Shown here: positions 24,453 to 38,087 of the stretch, piece by piece | Position numbering within the stretch: the stretch's first letter is position 1 | How the letters are laid out: each line of letters begins with the position of its first letter | From: Glandiceps talaboti | Lineage: Eukaryota; Hemichordata; Enteropneusta; Spengelidae | Reading direction: 5' to 3' | DNA length: 64,000 nt | Assembly (NCBI RefSeq): GCF_964340395.1 | Contig: NC_135567.1 | Coordinates: 21,352,592 to 21,416,591 of the forward strand | Position numbers and translations under genes: made by a program | Notes under the pieces: model-generated | Seen by the model: the letters and a program-made list of their open reading frames with translations, nothing else | Databases searched by the model: none | Told to the model about the DNA's origin: nothing

Positions 24453-27400
24453 GTAAGTGAGTAAGTGAGTAAGTGAGTGAGTTCAGTTATAAAAAGTGTT
24501 ATAAACAACATTACTTACCTGCAAGTTTTGTTTATAGGTTTCTATGGGAACATGTAATTTTTCACCCGGTGTGGTGCTATCATTGGTTCCCAGAAATATC
24601 ACCATGGCAGCAACCTCCACTTCTGCAACTATCTCTCTATTGACAAGCTCTGGAAGAACAATTCTTGCCCATTCTGAGTTGTATCCAGCATATCCCCTAT
24701 TTACTACATCACATCTCCTACAATAAAACAACAAAAAGTACTGAATGTATGAAGAACTTCAAATGTAACTTTTACCCAAATAACCCTAACTCTCTGTTTG
24801 TTCAAGAAAACAAGTGTTATTTCTCATCTTATGGAAAATGCTTTTAAAGTGCTGTGGTTGTACAGTGTTCTTTTTTTTCTGTTATCTCCACCCTTCTCAT
24901 CAATAGGATTATGCACACACAGAGATGAAAAGATTGTCTGATACAGTTTGATACAGTACATGGTAAACACACATACAGTTTGATACAGTATACATGGTAA
25001 ACACACATACAGTTTGATACAGTATACATGGTAAACATACATACAGTTTGATACAGTATACATGGTAAACATACATACAGTTTGATACAGTATACATGGT
25101 AAACATACATACAGTTTGATACAGTATACATGGTAAACATATATACAGTTTGATACAGTATACATGGTAAACACACATACAGTTTGATACAGTATACATG
25201 GTAAACACATACAGTTTGATACAGTATACATGGTAAACATATACAGTTTGATACAGTATACATGGTAAACACACATACATACAGTTTGTTTATATATCTT
25301 ATCAATCATGTGTAGAATAGGATATTTTCTATCATGCGTTGAATACGATATATTCTATCATGTGTCGAATAGGATATATTCTATCATGTTGAATAGGATA
25401 TATTCTATCATGTGTTGAATAGGATATTTTCTATCATGTATTGAATAGGATATATTCTATCATGTGTTGAATAGGATATTTTCTATCATGTGTTGAATAC
25501 GATATATTCTATCATGTGTTAAATAGGATATATTCTATCATGTTTTGAATAGGATATATTCTATTATGTGTTGAATAAGATATTTTCTATCATGTGTTGA
25601 ATAGGATATTTTCTATCATGTATTGAATAGGATATTTTCTATCATGTATTGAATAGGATATATTGTATCATGTGTTGAATAGGATATATTCTATCATGTG
25701 TAGAATAGGATATATTCTATCATGTGTTGAATAGGATATATTCTATTATGTGTTGAATAAGATATTTTCTATCATGTGTTGAATAGGATATTTTCTATCA
25801 TGTATTGAATAGGATATTTTCTATCATGTATTGAATATGATATATTGTATCATGTGTTGAATAGGATATATTCTATCATGTGTAGAATAGGATATATTCT
25901 ATCATGTGTTGAATAGGATATTTTCTATCATGTGTTGAATAGGATATTTTCTATCATGTGTTGAATAAGATATTTTCTATCATGTGTTGAATAGGATATA
26001 TTCTATCATGTGTTGAATAGGATATATTGTATCATGTGTTGAATAGGATATATTCTATCATACGTTGAATAAGATATTTTCTATCATGTGTTGAATAGGA
26101 TATTTTCTATCATGTGTTGAATAGGATATATTCTATCGTGTTGAATAGGATATATTCTATCATGTGTTGAATAAGATATATTGTATCATGTGTTGAATAG
26201 GATATATTCTATCATACGTTGAATAAGATATTTTCTATCATGTGTTGAATAAGATATTTTCTATCATGTGTTGAATAGGATATATTCTATCATGTGTTGA
26301 ATAGGATATATTGTATCATGTGTCGAATAGGATATATTGTATCATGTGTTGAATAGGATATATTGTATCATGTGTTGAATAGGATATATTGTATCATGTG
26401 TTGAATAGGATATATTCTATCGTGTTGAATAGGATATATTCTATCATGTGTTGAATAGGATATATTCTATCATGTGTTGAATAGGATATATTCTATCATG
26501 TGTTGAATAGGATATATTCTATCATGTGTTGAATAGGATATATTGTATCATGTGTTGAATAGGATATATTCTATCATGTGTTGAATAGGATATATTCTAT
26601 CATGTATTGAATAGGATATTTTCTATCATGTGTTGAATAGGATATATTCTATCATGTGTTGAATAGGATATATTCTATCATGTGTTGAATAGGATATATT
26701 GTATCATGTGTTGAATAGGATATATTGTATCATGTGTTGAATAGGATATATTGTATCATGTGTTGAATAGGATATATTCTATCATGTGTTGAATAGGATA
26801 TATTGTATCATGTGTTGAATAGGATATTTTCTATCATGTGTTGAATAGGATATATTCTATCATGTGTTGAATAGGATATATTCTATCATGTGTTGAATAG
26901 GATATTTTCTATCATGTGTTGAATAGGATATATTCTATTATGTGTTGAATAGGATATATTCTATCATGTGTTGAATAGGATATATTCTATCGTGTTGAAT
27001 AGGATATATTCTATCATGTGTCGAATAGGATATATTCTATCATGTGTTGAATAAGATATATTCTATCATGTGTTGAATAGGATATATTGTATCATGTGTT
27101 GAATAGGATATTTTCTATCATGTGTTGAATAGGATATATTCTATTATGTGTTGAATAGGATATATTCTATCATGTGTTGAATAGGATATATTCTATTATG
27201 TGTTGAATAGGATATATTCTATCATGTGTTGAATAGGATATATTCTATCATGTGTTGAATAGGATATATTCTATCGTGTTGAATAGGATATATTCTATCA
27301 TGTGTTGAATAGGATATTTTCTATCATGTGTTGAATAGGATATATTCTATCATGTGTCGAATAGGATATATTCTATCATGTGTTGAATAAGATATATTCT

Positions 27401-30148
27401 ATCATGTGTTGAATAGGATATATTCTATCATGTGTTGAATAGGATATATTGTATCATGTGTTGAATAGGATATTTTCTATCATGTGTTGAATAGGATATA
27501 TTCTATTATGTGTTGAATAGGATATATTCTATCATGTGTCGAATAGGATATATTCTATCATGTGTTGAATAGGATATATTCTATCGTGTTGAATAGGATA
27601 TATTCTATCATGTGTCGAATAGAATATATTCTATCATGTGTTGAATAGGATATATTCTATCGTGTTGAATAGGATATATTCTATCATGTGTCGAATAGGA
27701 TATATTCTATCATGTGTTGAATAGGATATATTCTATCATGTGTTGAATAGGATATATTCTATCGTGTTGAATAGGATATATTCTATCATGTGTCGAATAG
27801 GATATATTCTATCGTGTTGAATAGGATATATTCTATCATGTGTCGAATAGAATATATTCTATCATGTGTTGAATAGGATATATTCTATCGTGTTGAATAG
27901 GATATATTCTATCATGTGTCGAATAGGATATATTCTATCATGTGTTGAATAGGATATATTCTATCATGTGTTGAATAGGATATATTCTATCGTGTTGAAT
28001 AGAATATATTCTATCATGTGTTGAATAGGATATATTCTATCGTGTTGAATAGGATATATTCTATCATGTGTAGAATAGGATATATTCTATCATGTGTTGA
28101 ATAGGATATATTCTATCATGTGTCGAATAGAATATATTCTATCATGTGTTGAATAGGATATATTCTATCGTGTTGAATAGGATATATTGTATCATGTGTT
28201 GAATAGGATAAATATCATGTATTGAATAGGATATATTCTATCATGTGTTGAATAGGATATATTCTATCATGTGTTGAATAGGATATATTGTATCATGTGT
28301 TGAATAGGATATATTCTATCATGTGTTGAATAGGATAAATATCATGTATTGAATAGGATATATTCTATCATGTGTTGAATAGGATATATTCTATCATGTG
28401 TTGAATAGGATATATTGTATCATGTGTTGAATAGGATATATTCTATCATGTGTTGAATAGGATATATTCTATCATGTGTTGAATAGGATATATTGTATCA
28501 TGTGTTGAATAGGATATATTCTATCGTGTTGAATAGGATATATTCTATCATGTGTTGAATAGGATATATTCTATCATGTGTTGAATAGGATATATTGTAT
28601 CATGTGTTGAATAAGATATTTTCTATCATGTGTTGAATAGGATATATTCTATCGTGTTGAATAGGATATATTCTATCATGTGTTGAATAGGTCACGTGTT
28701 GAATATATTATATATATGTTATATATAAATCAGAATATTTTGTCAATAAAAACCACAAGACAATGTTTTGTAATAATACATTCTCTGAATATATTACATT
28801 CTCTGAATCATAAAGTGCTATTCCGGGCATCCACTAACTTAGTAATTTGTAAACAAGAGGAATTCCAGCTGTTTTTGTATTTAATAATTGGAGACAATTG
28901 CATGTCAATGATGGAGTCAGGTTCTAGTGTTGAAGAATTAGATCCATCTATAGACATCTCTAGAATCTCCCAAACTAATGTTCATTGTCATAACTTGCAA
29001 GTCAATTATGGAGTCAGGTTCTAGTGTTGAAGAATTAGATCCATCTATAGACATCTCTAGAATCTCCCAAACTAATGTTCATTGTCATAACTTGCAAGTC
29101 AATTATGGGGTCACTAGGGTCTTGTTTTGAAGTTAAAGAATTCTTCAAGATTTGAAGACCATGATTAATTTACTAACACTCACCTTTGCAACTTGTTTTG
29201 TAGAATAGCTCCCCACTGGCTATTTTCAAATGAATGCTGTAAGAGACAGATCAATTAACAAATTATTGATAATGTCAATAAACAAAACATTTTTGTGCCT
29301 CGTAAATGTAAGTTTCACTTATAAACCTAACTCAGTTTGTGCCTCCTTTAATGTAAGTTTCACTTATAAACCTAACTCAGTTTGTGCCTCCTTTAATGTA
29401 AGTTTCACTTGTATGCCCTAACTCAGTTTGTGCCCCCTTTAATGTAAGTTTCACTTGTAACTCAGTTTGTACCCCCTTTAATGTAAGTTTCACTGGTATA
29501 CCCTAACTCAGTTTGTGCCTCCTTTAATGTAAGTTTCACTTGTATACCCTAACTAAGTTTGTGCCTCCTTTAATGTAAGTTTCACTTGTATACCCTAACT
29601 CAGTTTGTGTCCCCTTTAATGTAAGTTTCACTTGTATACCCTAACTCAGTTTGTGCCCCCTTTAATGTAAGTTTCACTTGTATACCCTAACTCAGTTTGT
29701 GCCTCCTTTAATGTAAGTTTCACTTGTATACCCTAACTCAGTTTGTGTCCCCTTTAATGTAAGTTTCACTTGTATACCCTAACTCAGTTTGTGCCTCCTT
29801 TAATGTAAGTTTCACTTGTATACCCTAACTCAGTTTGTGCCCCCTTTAATGTAAGTTTCACTTGTATACCCTAACTCAGTTTGTGCCTCCTTTAATGTAA
29901 GTTTCACTTGTATACCCTAACTCAGTTTGTGTCCCCTTTAATGTAAGTTTCACTTGTATACCCTAACTGAGTTTGTGCCCCCTTTAATGTAAGTTTCACT
30001 TGCAGGGATCACCCTGGCTCCAGAGCTGCATGAGCCAATGTCCCATTTGGAGAAAATGAGTGAGACAATTTGAAAACTGTGTGGGACGGAAGTAAAAATA
30101 TGGCAACTGTATGTGCGTCATGTGTATATTATACTGGTATACACTGTA

Positions 30149-30179
<31 letters not shown>

Positions 30180-33100
30180 ATTGTGATCATAAGCCTATGG
30201 ATTTCATATCAACTTTCATACTAGAATTTGCTACTGTACAAATAAACACAGTACATACACATCAACATATTAACTTCATGAAACATTTATTTCATAGGAA
30301 AATACCACGTCAACGGTCTATAACTCCTATACTTGTCTTGCATTGTACATCATTGTCCTTAACTGTAGATTTCTGCGAAGGTAGCAGATCATTTCTCCCT
30401 TGTCCTTATCGTGACGCAAAAACGACCCATACATAGCCAGCCAATTATTTTGAAATTTCCGGTTTGTCTTGCGACCTACACCAGGACATACCCATTCTTC
30501 GTCCTCACTAGCGAATGTAGTCGAATCCAGATTAGTTCCCAGCGAAGGAGTAACTTTTGTACAATAGTCCAAGATAGAGCATTTGCGTTTCTTGGTCCCA
30601 CTCGTACCAATCTGATATTTGATAGGCTGGTTTTCCTGTATTTACCTTTATTCCATCGTTATTGCGTCTTTTTCGTGAGTTTTTTTCCCCCGGGCGAATG
30701 CCAGTTTTTTTTCCCCCGGGGAAAAAAACTCACGAAAAAGACGCAATAACGATGGAATAAAGGTAAATACAGGAAAACCAGCCTATCTAATATCAGATTT
30801 TAATCAGATTGCACTCGTACTGGCACCCGACGTCTTTGAAAGCTCCATTACGTACACATGTACGTGTGACTAATCAGTAATGAACATTTACTGTATCAAC
30901 TCCGTTGATTTGTCGATGAGCGCCTGCCTTCATGTCGGCAACCAATCATAGACACTGTTTGAAAGGGGCATGATGCAGATAAACCTTGCCGCCTGAGGGC
31001 AGCAAAAGACATGCGTAGTATGCGCCTTGTACGTTAGTAGTAAACAAAAGCTTAGATATGATGTCGCGTATCTATCACAGTGACGCGCTATTAGTATCGA
31101 CGGTGCGATTTTGTGTCCCAATTGAGTTTTCTGGACGCGATATTTTTGTTTTTACAGCGCAAATAGCGCGTGATCGCGGCCCAGAGTGATCCCTGCACTT
31201 GTATACCCTAACTCAGTTTGTACCTCCTTTAATGTAAGTTTCACTTGTATACCCTAACTCAGTTTGTGTCTCCTTTAATGTAAGTTTCACTTGTATGCCC
31301 TAACTCAGTTTGTGCCTCCTTTAATGTAAGTTTCACTTGTAACTCAGTTTGTACCCCCTTTAATGTAAGTTTCACTTGTATACCCTAACTCAGTTTGTGC
31401 CTCCTTTAATGTAAGTTTCACTTGTATACCCTAACTGAGTTTGTGTCCCCTTTAATGTAAGTTTCACTTGTATGCCCTAACTCAGTTTGTACCCCCTTTA
31501 ATGTGAGTTTCACTTGTATGCCCTAACTCAGTTTGTGCCTCCTTTAATGTAAGTTCACTTGTATACCCTAACTGAGTTTGTGCCCCCTTTAATGTAAGTT
31601 TCACTTGTATACCCTAACTCAGTTCGTGCCCCCTTTAATGTAAGTTTCACTTGTCAGTTATCAGTTATGATGTACTTTATTCTTTCTAGATCATAGGTGT
31701 TACATGATTTATTTTGTAGAAAATATCTGATTTATATTCTAGTTACTACCCAGAGGCAACCTACATCTGTATGATAAATGTCTACATAGGGATACCAATA
31801 AAACAAATATAGTACAGGCAATTGAGAATTTGACCTTTGACCCTTATCTCATCAGTCACACAATTATGTCAATTTTGGATCTGTTAGATCAGTTACTACA
31901 CTCAACCACGAAATTATAAAGATAAATCATTAGAACCAGGTTACATCAATTCTACTGACAGGTTACAGAACGGGACATGAATTCTAGATATGTACATGAA
32001 CAGATGTAAAATTAATGTTAGAGTTAAAATAGCTATCGAATACTGTATATCTGAAGAAGACAGTATAATATAGATTCCACGCTTTGTGAATTTAATTGTA
32101 TCTGTAGAACAGGATATTATAGTCTAAGAGTATAGTTGAAATAGCCATGATACACTGTAGAACAGAACACTATATATCATAGTTGAAATAGCCATGATAT
32201 ACTGTAGAACAGAACACTATATATCATAGTTGAAATAGCAATGATATACTGTAGAACAGAACACTATATATCATAGTTGAAATAGCAATGATATACTGTG
32301 TAGAACAGCACACTATAGTTTATAGTTGAAATAGCCATGATATACTGTAGAACAGAACATTATATATCATAGTTGAAATAGCAATGATATACTGTAGAAC
32401 AGGACAGATTATATAATATAGTTGAAATAGCTATGTAGAACAGAACACTATATATCACTGTTGAAATAGCAATGATATACTTGTGCTGACTAAAGTCTGA
32501 GATATTGGGACTATAATGTCATGAATGATTGTGTGGAGAAATTAAGCCTGGATCATCTTATATCATGTCTGTTCCAACACAACAAAGGTGTGTATTTAAT
32601 ACTCAATAATACGTACATCTATACTAGAGAAACTGAGCCATGTTATCTGTTCCAACACAACAAAGGTGTGTTTTTAATACTCAATAATACGTACATCTAT
32701 ACTAGAGAAACTGAGCCATGTTATCTGTTCCAACACAACAAAGGTGTGTATTTAATACTCAATAATACGTACATCTATACTAGAGAAATTGAGCCATGTT
32801 ATCTGTTCCAACACAATAAAGGTGTGTTTTTAATACTCAATAATACGTACATCTATACTAGAGAAATTGAGCCATGTTATCTGTTCCAACACAACAAAGG
32901 TGTGTATTTAATACTCAATAATACGTACATCTATACTAGAGAAATTGGGCCATATTATCTGTTCCAACACAACAAAGGTGTGTTTTTAATACTCAATAAT
33001 ACGTACATCTATACTAGAGAAATTGAGCCATGTTATCTGTTCCAACACAACAAAGGTGTGTATTTAATACTCAATAATACGTACATCTATACTAGAGAAA

Positions 33101-36100
33101 TTGGGCCATGTTATCTGTTCCAACACAATAAAGGTGTGTTTTTAATACTCAATAATACGTACATCTATACTAGAGAAATTGGGCCATATTATCTGTTCCA
33201 ACACAACAAAGGTGTGTTTTTAATACTCAATAATACGTACATCTATACTAGAGAAATTGAGCCATGTTATCTGTTCCAACACAACAAAGGTGTGTTTTTA
33301 ATACTCAATAATACATACATCTATACTAGAGAAATTGAGCCATGTTATCTGTTCCAACACAATAAAGGTGTGTATTTAATACTCAATAATACATACATCT
33401 ATACTAGAGAAATTGGGCCATGTTATCTGTTCCAACACAACAAAGGTGTGTTTTTAATACTCAATAATACGTACATCTATACTAGAGAAATTGAGCCATG
33501 TTATCTGTTCCAACACAACAAAGGTGTGTATTTAATACTCAATAATACATACATCTATACTAGAGAAATTGGGCCATGTTATCTGTTCCAACACAACAAA
33601 GGTGTGTGTATTTAATACTCAATAATACGTACATCTATACTAGAGAAACTGAGCCATGTTATCTGTTCCAACACAACAAAGGTGTGTTTTTAATACTCAA
33701 TAATACGTACATCTATACTAGAGAAATTGAGCCATGTTATCTGTTCCAACACAACAAAGGTGTGTTTTTAATACTCAATAATACGTACATCTATACTAGA
33801 GAAATTGGGCCATGTTATCTGTTCCAACACAATAAAGGTGTGTTTTTAATACTCAATAATACGTACATCTATACTAGAGAAATTGGGCCATGTTATCTGT
33901 TCCAACACAATAAAGGTGTGTTTTTAATACTCAATAATACGTACATCTATACTAGAGAAATTGGGCCATGTTATCTGTTCCAACACAACAAAGGTGTGTT
34001 TTTAATACTCAATAATACGTACATCTATACTAGAGAAATTGAGCCATGTTATCTGTTCCAACACAACAAAGGTGTGTATTTAATACTCAATAATACGTAC
34101 ATCTATACTAGAGAAATTGGGCCATATTATCTGTTCCAACACAACAAAGGTGTGTATTTAATACTCAATAATACGTACATCTATACTAGAGAAATTGGGC
34201 CATGTTATCTGTTCCAACACAACAAAGGTGTATGGGGTATCAGGCTTTAATGACTTGGTTTCTGTAACTCTATGTAATTATGTATGGGGTATCAGGCTTT
34301 AATGACTTGGTTTCTGTAACTCTATGTAACTATGTATGGGGTATCAGGCTTTAATGACTTGGTTTCTGTAACTCTATGTAACTATGTATGGGGTATCAGG
34401 CTTTAATGACTTGGTTTCTGTAACTCTATGTAACTATGTATGGGGTATCAGGCTTTAATGACTTGGTTTCTGTAACTCTATGTAACTATGTATAGGGTAT
34501 CAGGCTTTAATGACTTGGTTTCTGTAACTCTATGTAATTATGTATGGGGTATCAGGCTTTAATGACTTGGTTTCTGTAACTCTATGTAACTATGTATAGG
34601 GTATCAGGCTTTCATGACTTGGTTACTGTAACTCTATGTAACTATGTATAGGGTATCAGGCTTTAATGACTTGGTTTCTGTAACTCTATGTAATTATGTA
34701 TGGGGTATCAGGCTTTAATGACTTGGTTTCTGTAACTCTATGTAACTATATATGTATAGGGTATCAGGCTTTAATGACTTGGTTTCTGTAACTCTATGTA
34801 ACTATGTATGGGGTATCAGGCTTTAATGACTTGGTTTCTGTAACTCTATGTAATTATGTATAGGGTATCAGGCTTTAATGACTTGGTTTCTGTAACTCTA
34901 TGTAACTATGTATAGGGTATCAGGCTTTAATGACTTGGTTTCTGTAACTCTATGTAATTATGTATGGGGTATCAGGCTTTAATGACTTGGTTTCTGTAAC
35001 TCTATGTAACTATGTATAGGGTATCAGGCTTTAATGACTTGGTTTCTGTAACTCTATGTAATTATGTATGGGGTATCAGGCTTTAATGACTTGGTTTCTG
35101 TAACTCTATGTAATTATGTATGGGGTATCAGGCTTTAATGACTTGGTTTCTGTAACTCTATGTAATTACACCCTAAATATAGGGTATCAGGCTTTAATGA
35201 CTTGGTTTCTGTAACTCTATGTAACTATGTATAGGGTATCAGGCTTTAATGACTTGGTTTCTGTAACTCTATGTAACTATGTATGGGGTATCAGGCTTTA
35301 ATGACTTGGTTTCTGTAACTCTATGTAATTATGTATAGGGTATCAGGCTTTAATGACTTGGTTTCTGTAAATCTATGTAATTATGTATGGGGTATCAGGC
35401 TTTTATTTTAAGGAATTTTCATCAATGTTTTGGTATGCAGGTATCATTTCAAATTCATTTTCATCATTATTTTTTGTGTAAAAAATCCTGCTTGATCACA
35501 TCTTTGCCTAGGTAAAGCTAGTTTGTACAGAGACTACATAAATGTGGTGATAACATCATACATTGGACAAAGTTCCCATAAAACCTTGCAGGAAATCCTC
35601 CAAAGGACTGATCACATGTCAAGTGCAGTAGGGCATCTTTACAAGATTTGAAAGTTGAACAAAGGTATTATTTAGCTCTGAAAATCACACGCAAGTTGAT
35701 AGCATTAATATATACAAGATTGCCAGAAATATCTGTGCAGTCTTGCAATTATTTCCTTATTGGGGGAACAACTGCTGTGGAATGAAAAGATATGTTATAG
35801 TTCCGGGAGCACATACTTCCATCTAGCTAATTTCAACAGAAAGTGGAGGTTGAGCTTGAGAATTTATACAGCTGTAGGCATCTTACATCATATATCACTT
35901 TTATTAATGTAACAGTAAAAGTATGCTAGGAGCGCCAATTCCAATATAGCCCTAGTCAGTAGACACCAATTAATCATTTCAGATCTCTATACATGTATCA
36001 TATTTACCCGTTTTACAGTTTTATGGCAGGAGGCACTTATTCACTGACGGCAGGCTTAATTTTCATTACAAATTATATCTGCTCTTACAGAAATAAACCT

Positions 36101-37635
36101 GGTATTATGGCTATAATGTAATAGATGACTGACTATACTGTGTAATAGATGACTGACTATACTGTAATAGATGTCAGGCTATACTGTGTAATAGATGACT
36201 GACTATACTGTAATAGATGTCAGGCTATACTGTGTAATAGATGACAGGCTATACTGTAATAGATGACAGACTATACTAGAATAGATGACAGACTATACTG
36301 TAATAGATGACTGACTATAATGTAATACATGACTGGCTATACTGTAATAGATGACAGACTATACTAGAATAGATGACAGACTATAATGTAATAGATGACT
36401 GACTATACCAGAATAGATGACTGGCTATACTGTAATAGATGACTAGCTATACTAGAATAGATGACTGTAATATATTGTTATTATTATCTAGATATTAGCA
36501 TACTATATATAGATTGCTGAAGTATATTTATTTAATAAACTATTTTATCTAGTATATATTATACAATTTAATACACTGTATATATGTATATATGTATATG
36601 TTATTTGCCAAATTTATTTGTTATGTATGTTTTTTTCCTGGTGAAATCAATAAACCAAACCAAACCAAACCAAATACCGTTCTATATCTTGCTGCGAGAG
36701 GTAATTTTTCTGGTATAATGGAGAGCCGTAGGCGAGCCGTTTTACCAGAAAAATTACCTCAAGCAGCAAGATGTGGAACAGTATTTGGCAAATAACATAC
36801 TTATACTGTAACATCACCTGCGACTATGAATTCATTTTTGAATGTCTAAAAATGCTGTTTCATGTTAAAATATAAAATATAATATAATAATAAAATATAA
36901 TCACTTCCGCGTTATACTGTTGAGCGTAGTATCATGCACCTCTCTGATAACTGCAATGCGGTTGTTTACATGTCAGCCTTAACTTTATCGTCCAATCAGA
37001 GTGCGCGTTTGCTCAGTAGTATTACGTAATGTTTACTATTTGCATATCACTCAGCGATATATTCAAACTTATAACCATCAGCTGAAAAATGAGTGTGTCT
37101 TTGTTTTGCGTACTGTATTTCATTAAATGTACATAAATGTTCGTGATATGCTTTGTTGTTCTAGTTAATCAAAAATTACACCCTCTGTGGTGGTAATTTT
37201 CATATCCTTCATAATTTAGGAATTCATGTTTACGATCGCGTGCTGACCGTGCGTTCCTGTCACTAGACTTTCACGGTTGTGTGTGGAATTTTTGACTATT
37301 TCCCTGTGACATGAAAAGTACAGTTCAAAGACTTGTTACAATGTATACAACGGTGATATTTTGTTCGATTGACAACAAATTTGGCATTGGAAATGCTGGT
37401 TATAGCTCGATCTCTAGTTGTCTGCTAGATTTGTTTACAAGGGGACGTGCAGTGATCACGTGATACAACAAGCAAAAATACGGCTGTTGGTGAAAAATAC
37501 GCCTGTGTATCTGCAGGGCTCTCGACCAATCAGAATGCGAGATTGGTGACTGGTGACGTATAAATATATATATATTACTCGGTGAGTATCTATCTGCTAA
37601 GACAGTGCTCTATACCGCAATGGCAGAGTGTAAAC

Positions 37636-37680
<45 letters not shown>

Positions 37681-38042
37681 TAATTCAGTGTAAGAGGTAA
37701 GTCATAAACTGACTCAGAAGGAAAAGCGCTCAATACTGAGAAGTAGAGCTGTATTACACAAAATACACAAGTTATGGTATGGAGCCGTTACTCAGAGTTT
37801 CACGCTTGAATGCGATCTTCGGACGACTAAATTTTAACGGAAATTCAAGTGATCGAATTCGAACTCGCAGAAGAACTGGTACCCGGATGTGATGCGCGTT
37901 GAGGTTTGACATGGTGGAATGAAAGAATGTATTTGTTTTCATGGCGGCACTTTGAAATCAGTTCTGATCGTTTATTAAGGAGTCCTGATTTATTTGCACT
38001 GATGATAAACATCTTTTTTGAATTTCCGTTAAAATTTAGTCG

Positions 38043-38087
<45 letters not shown>

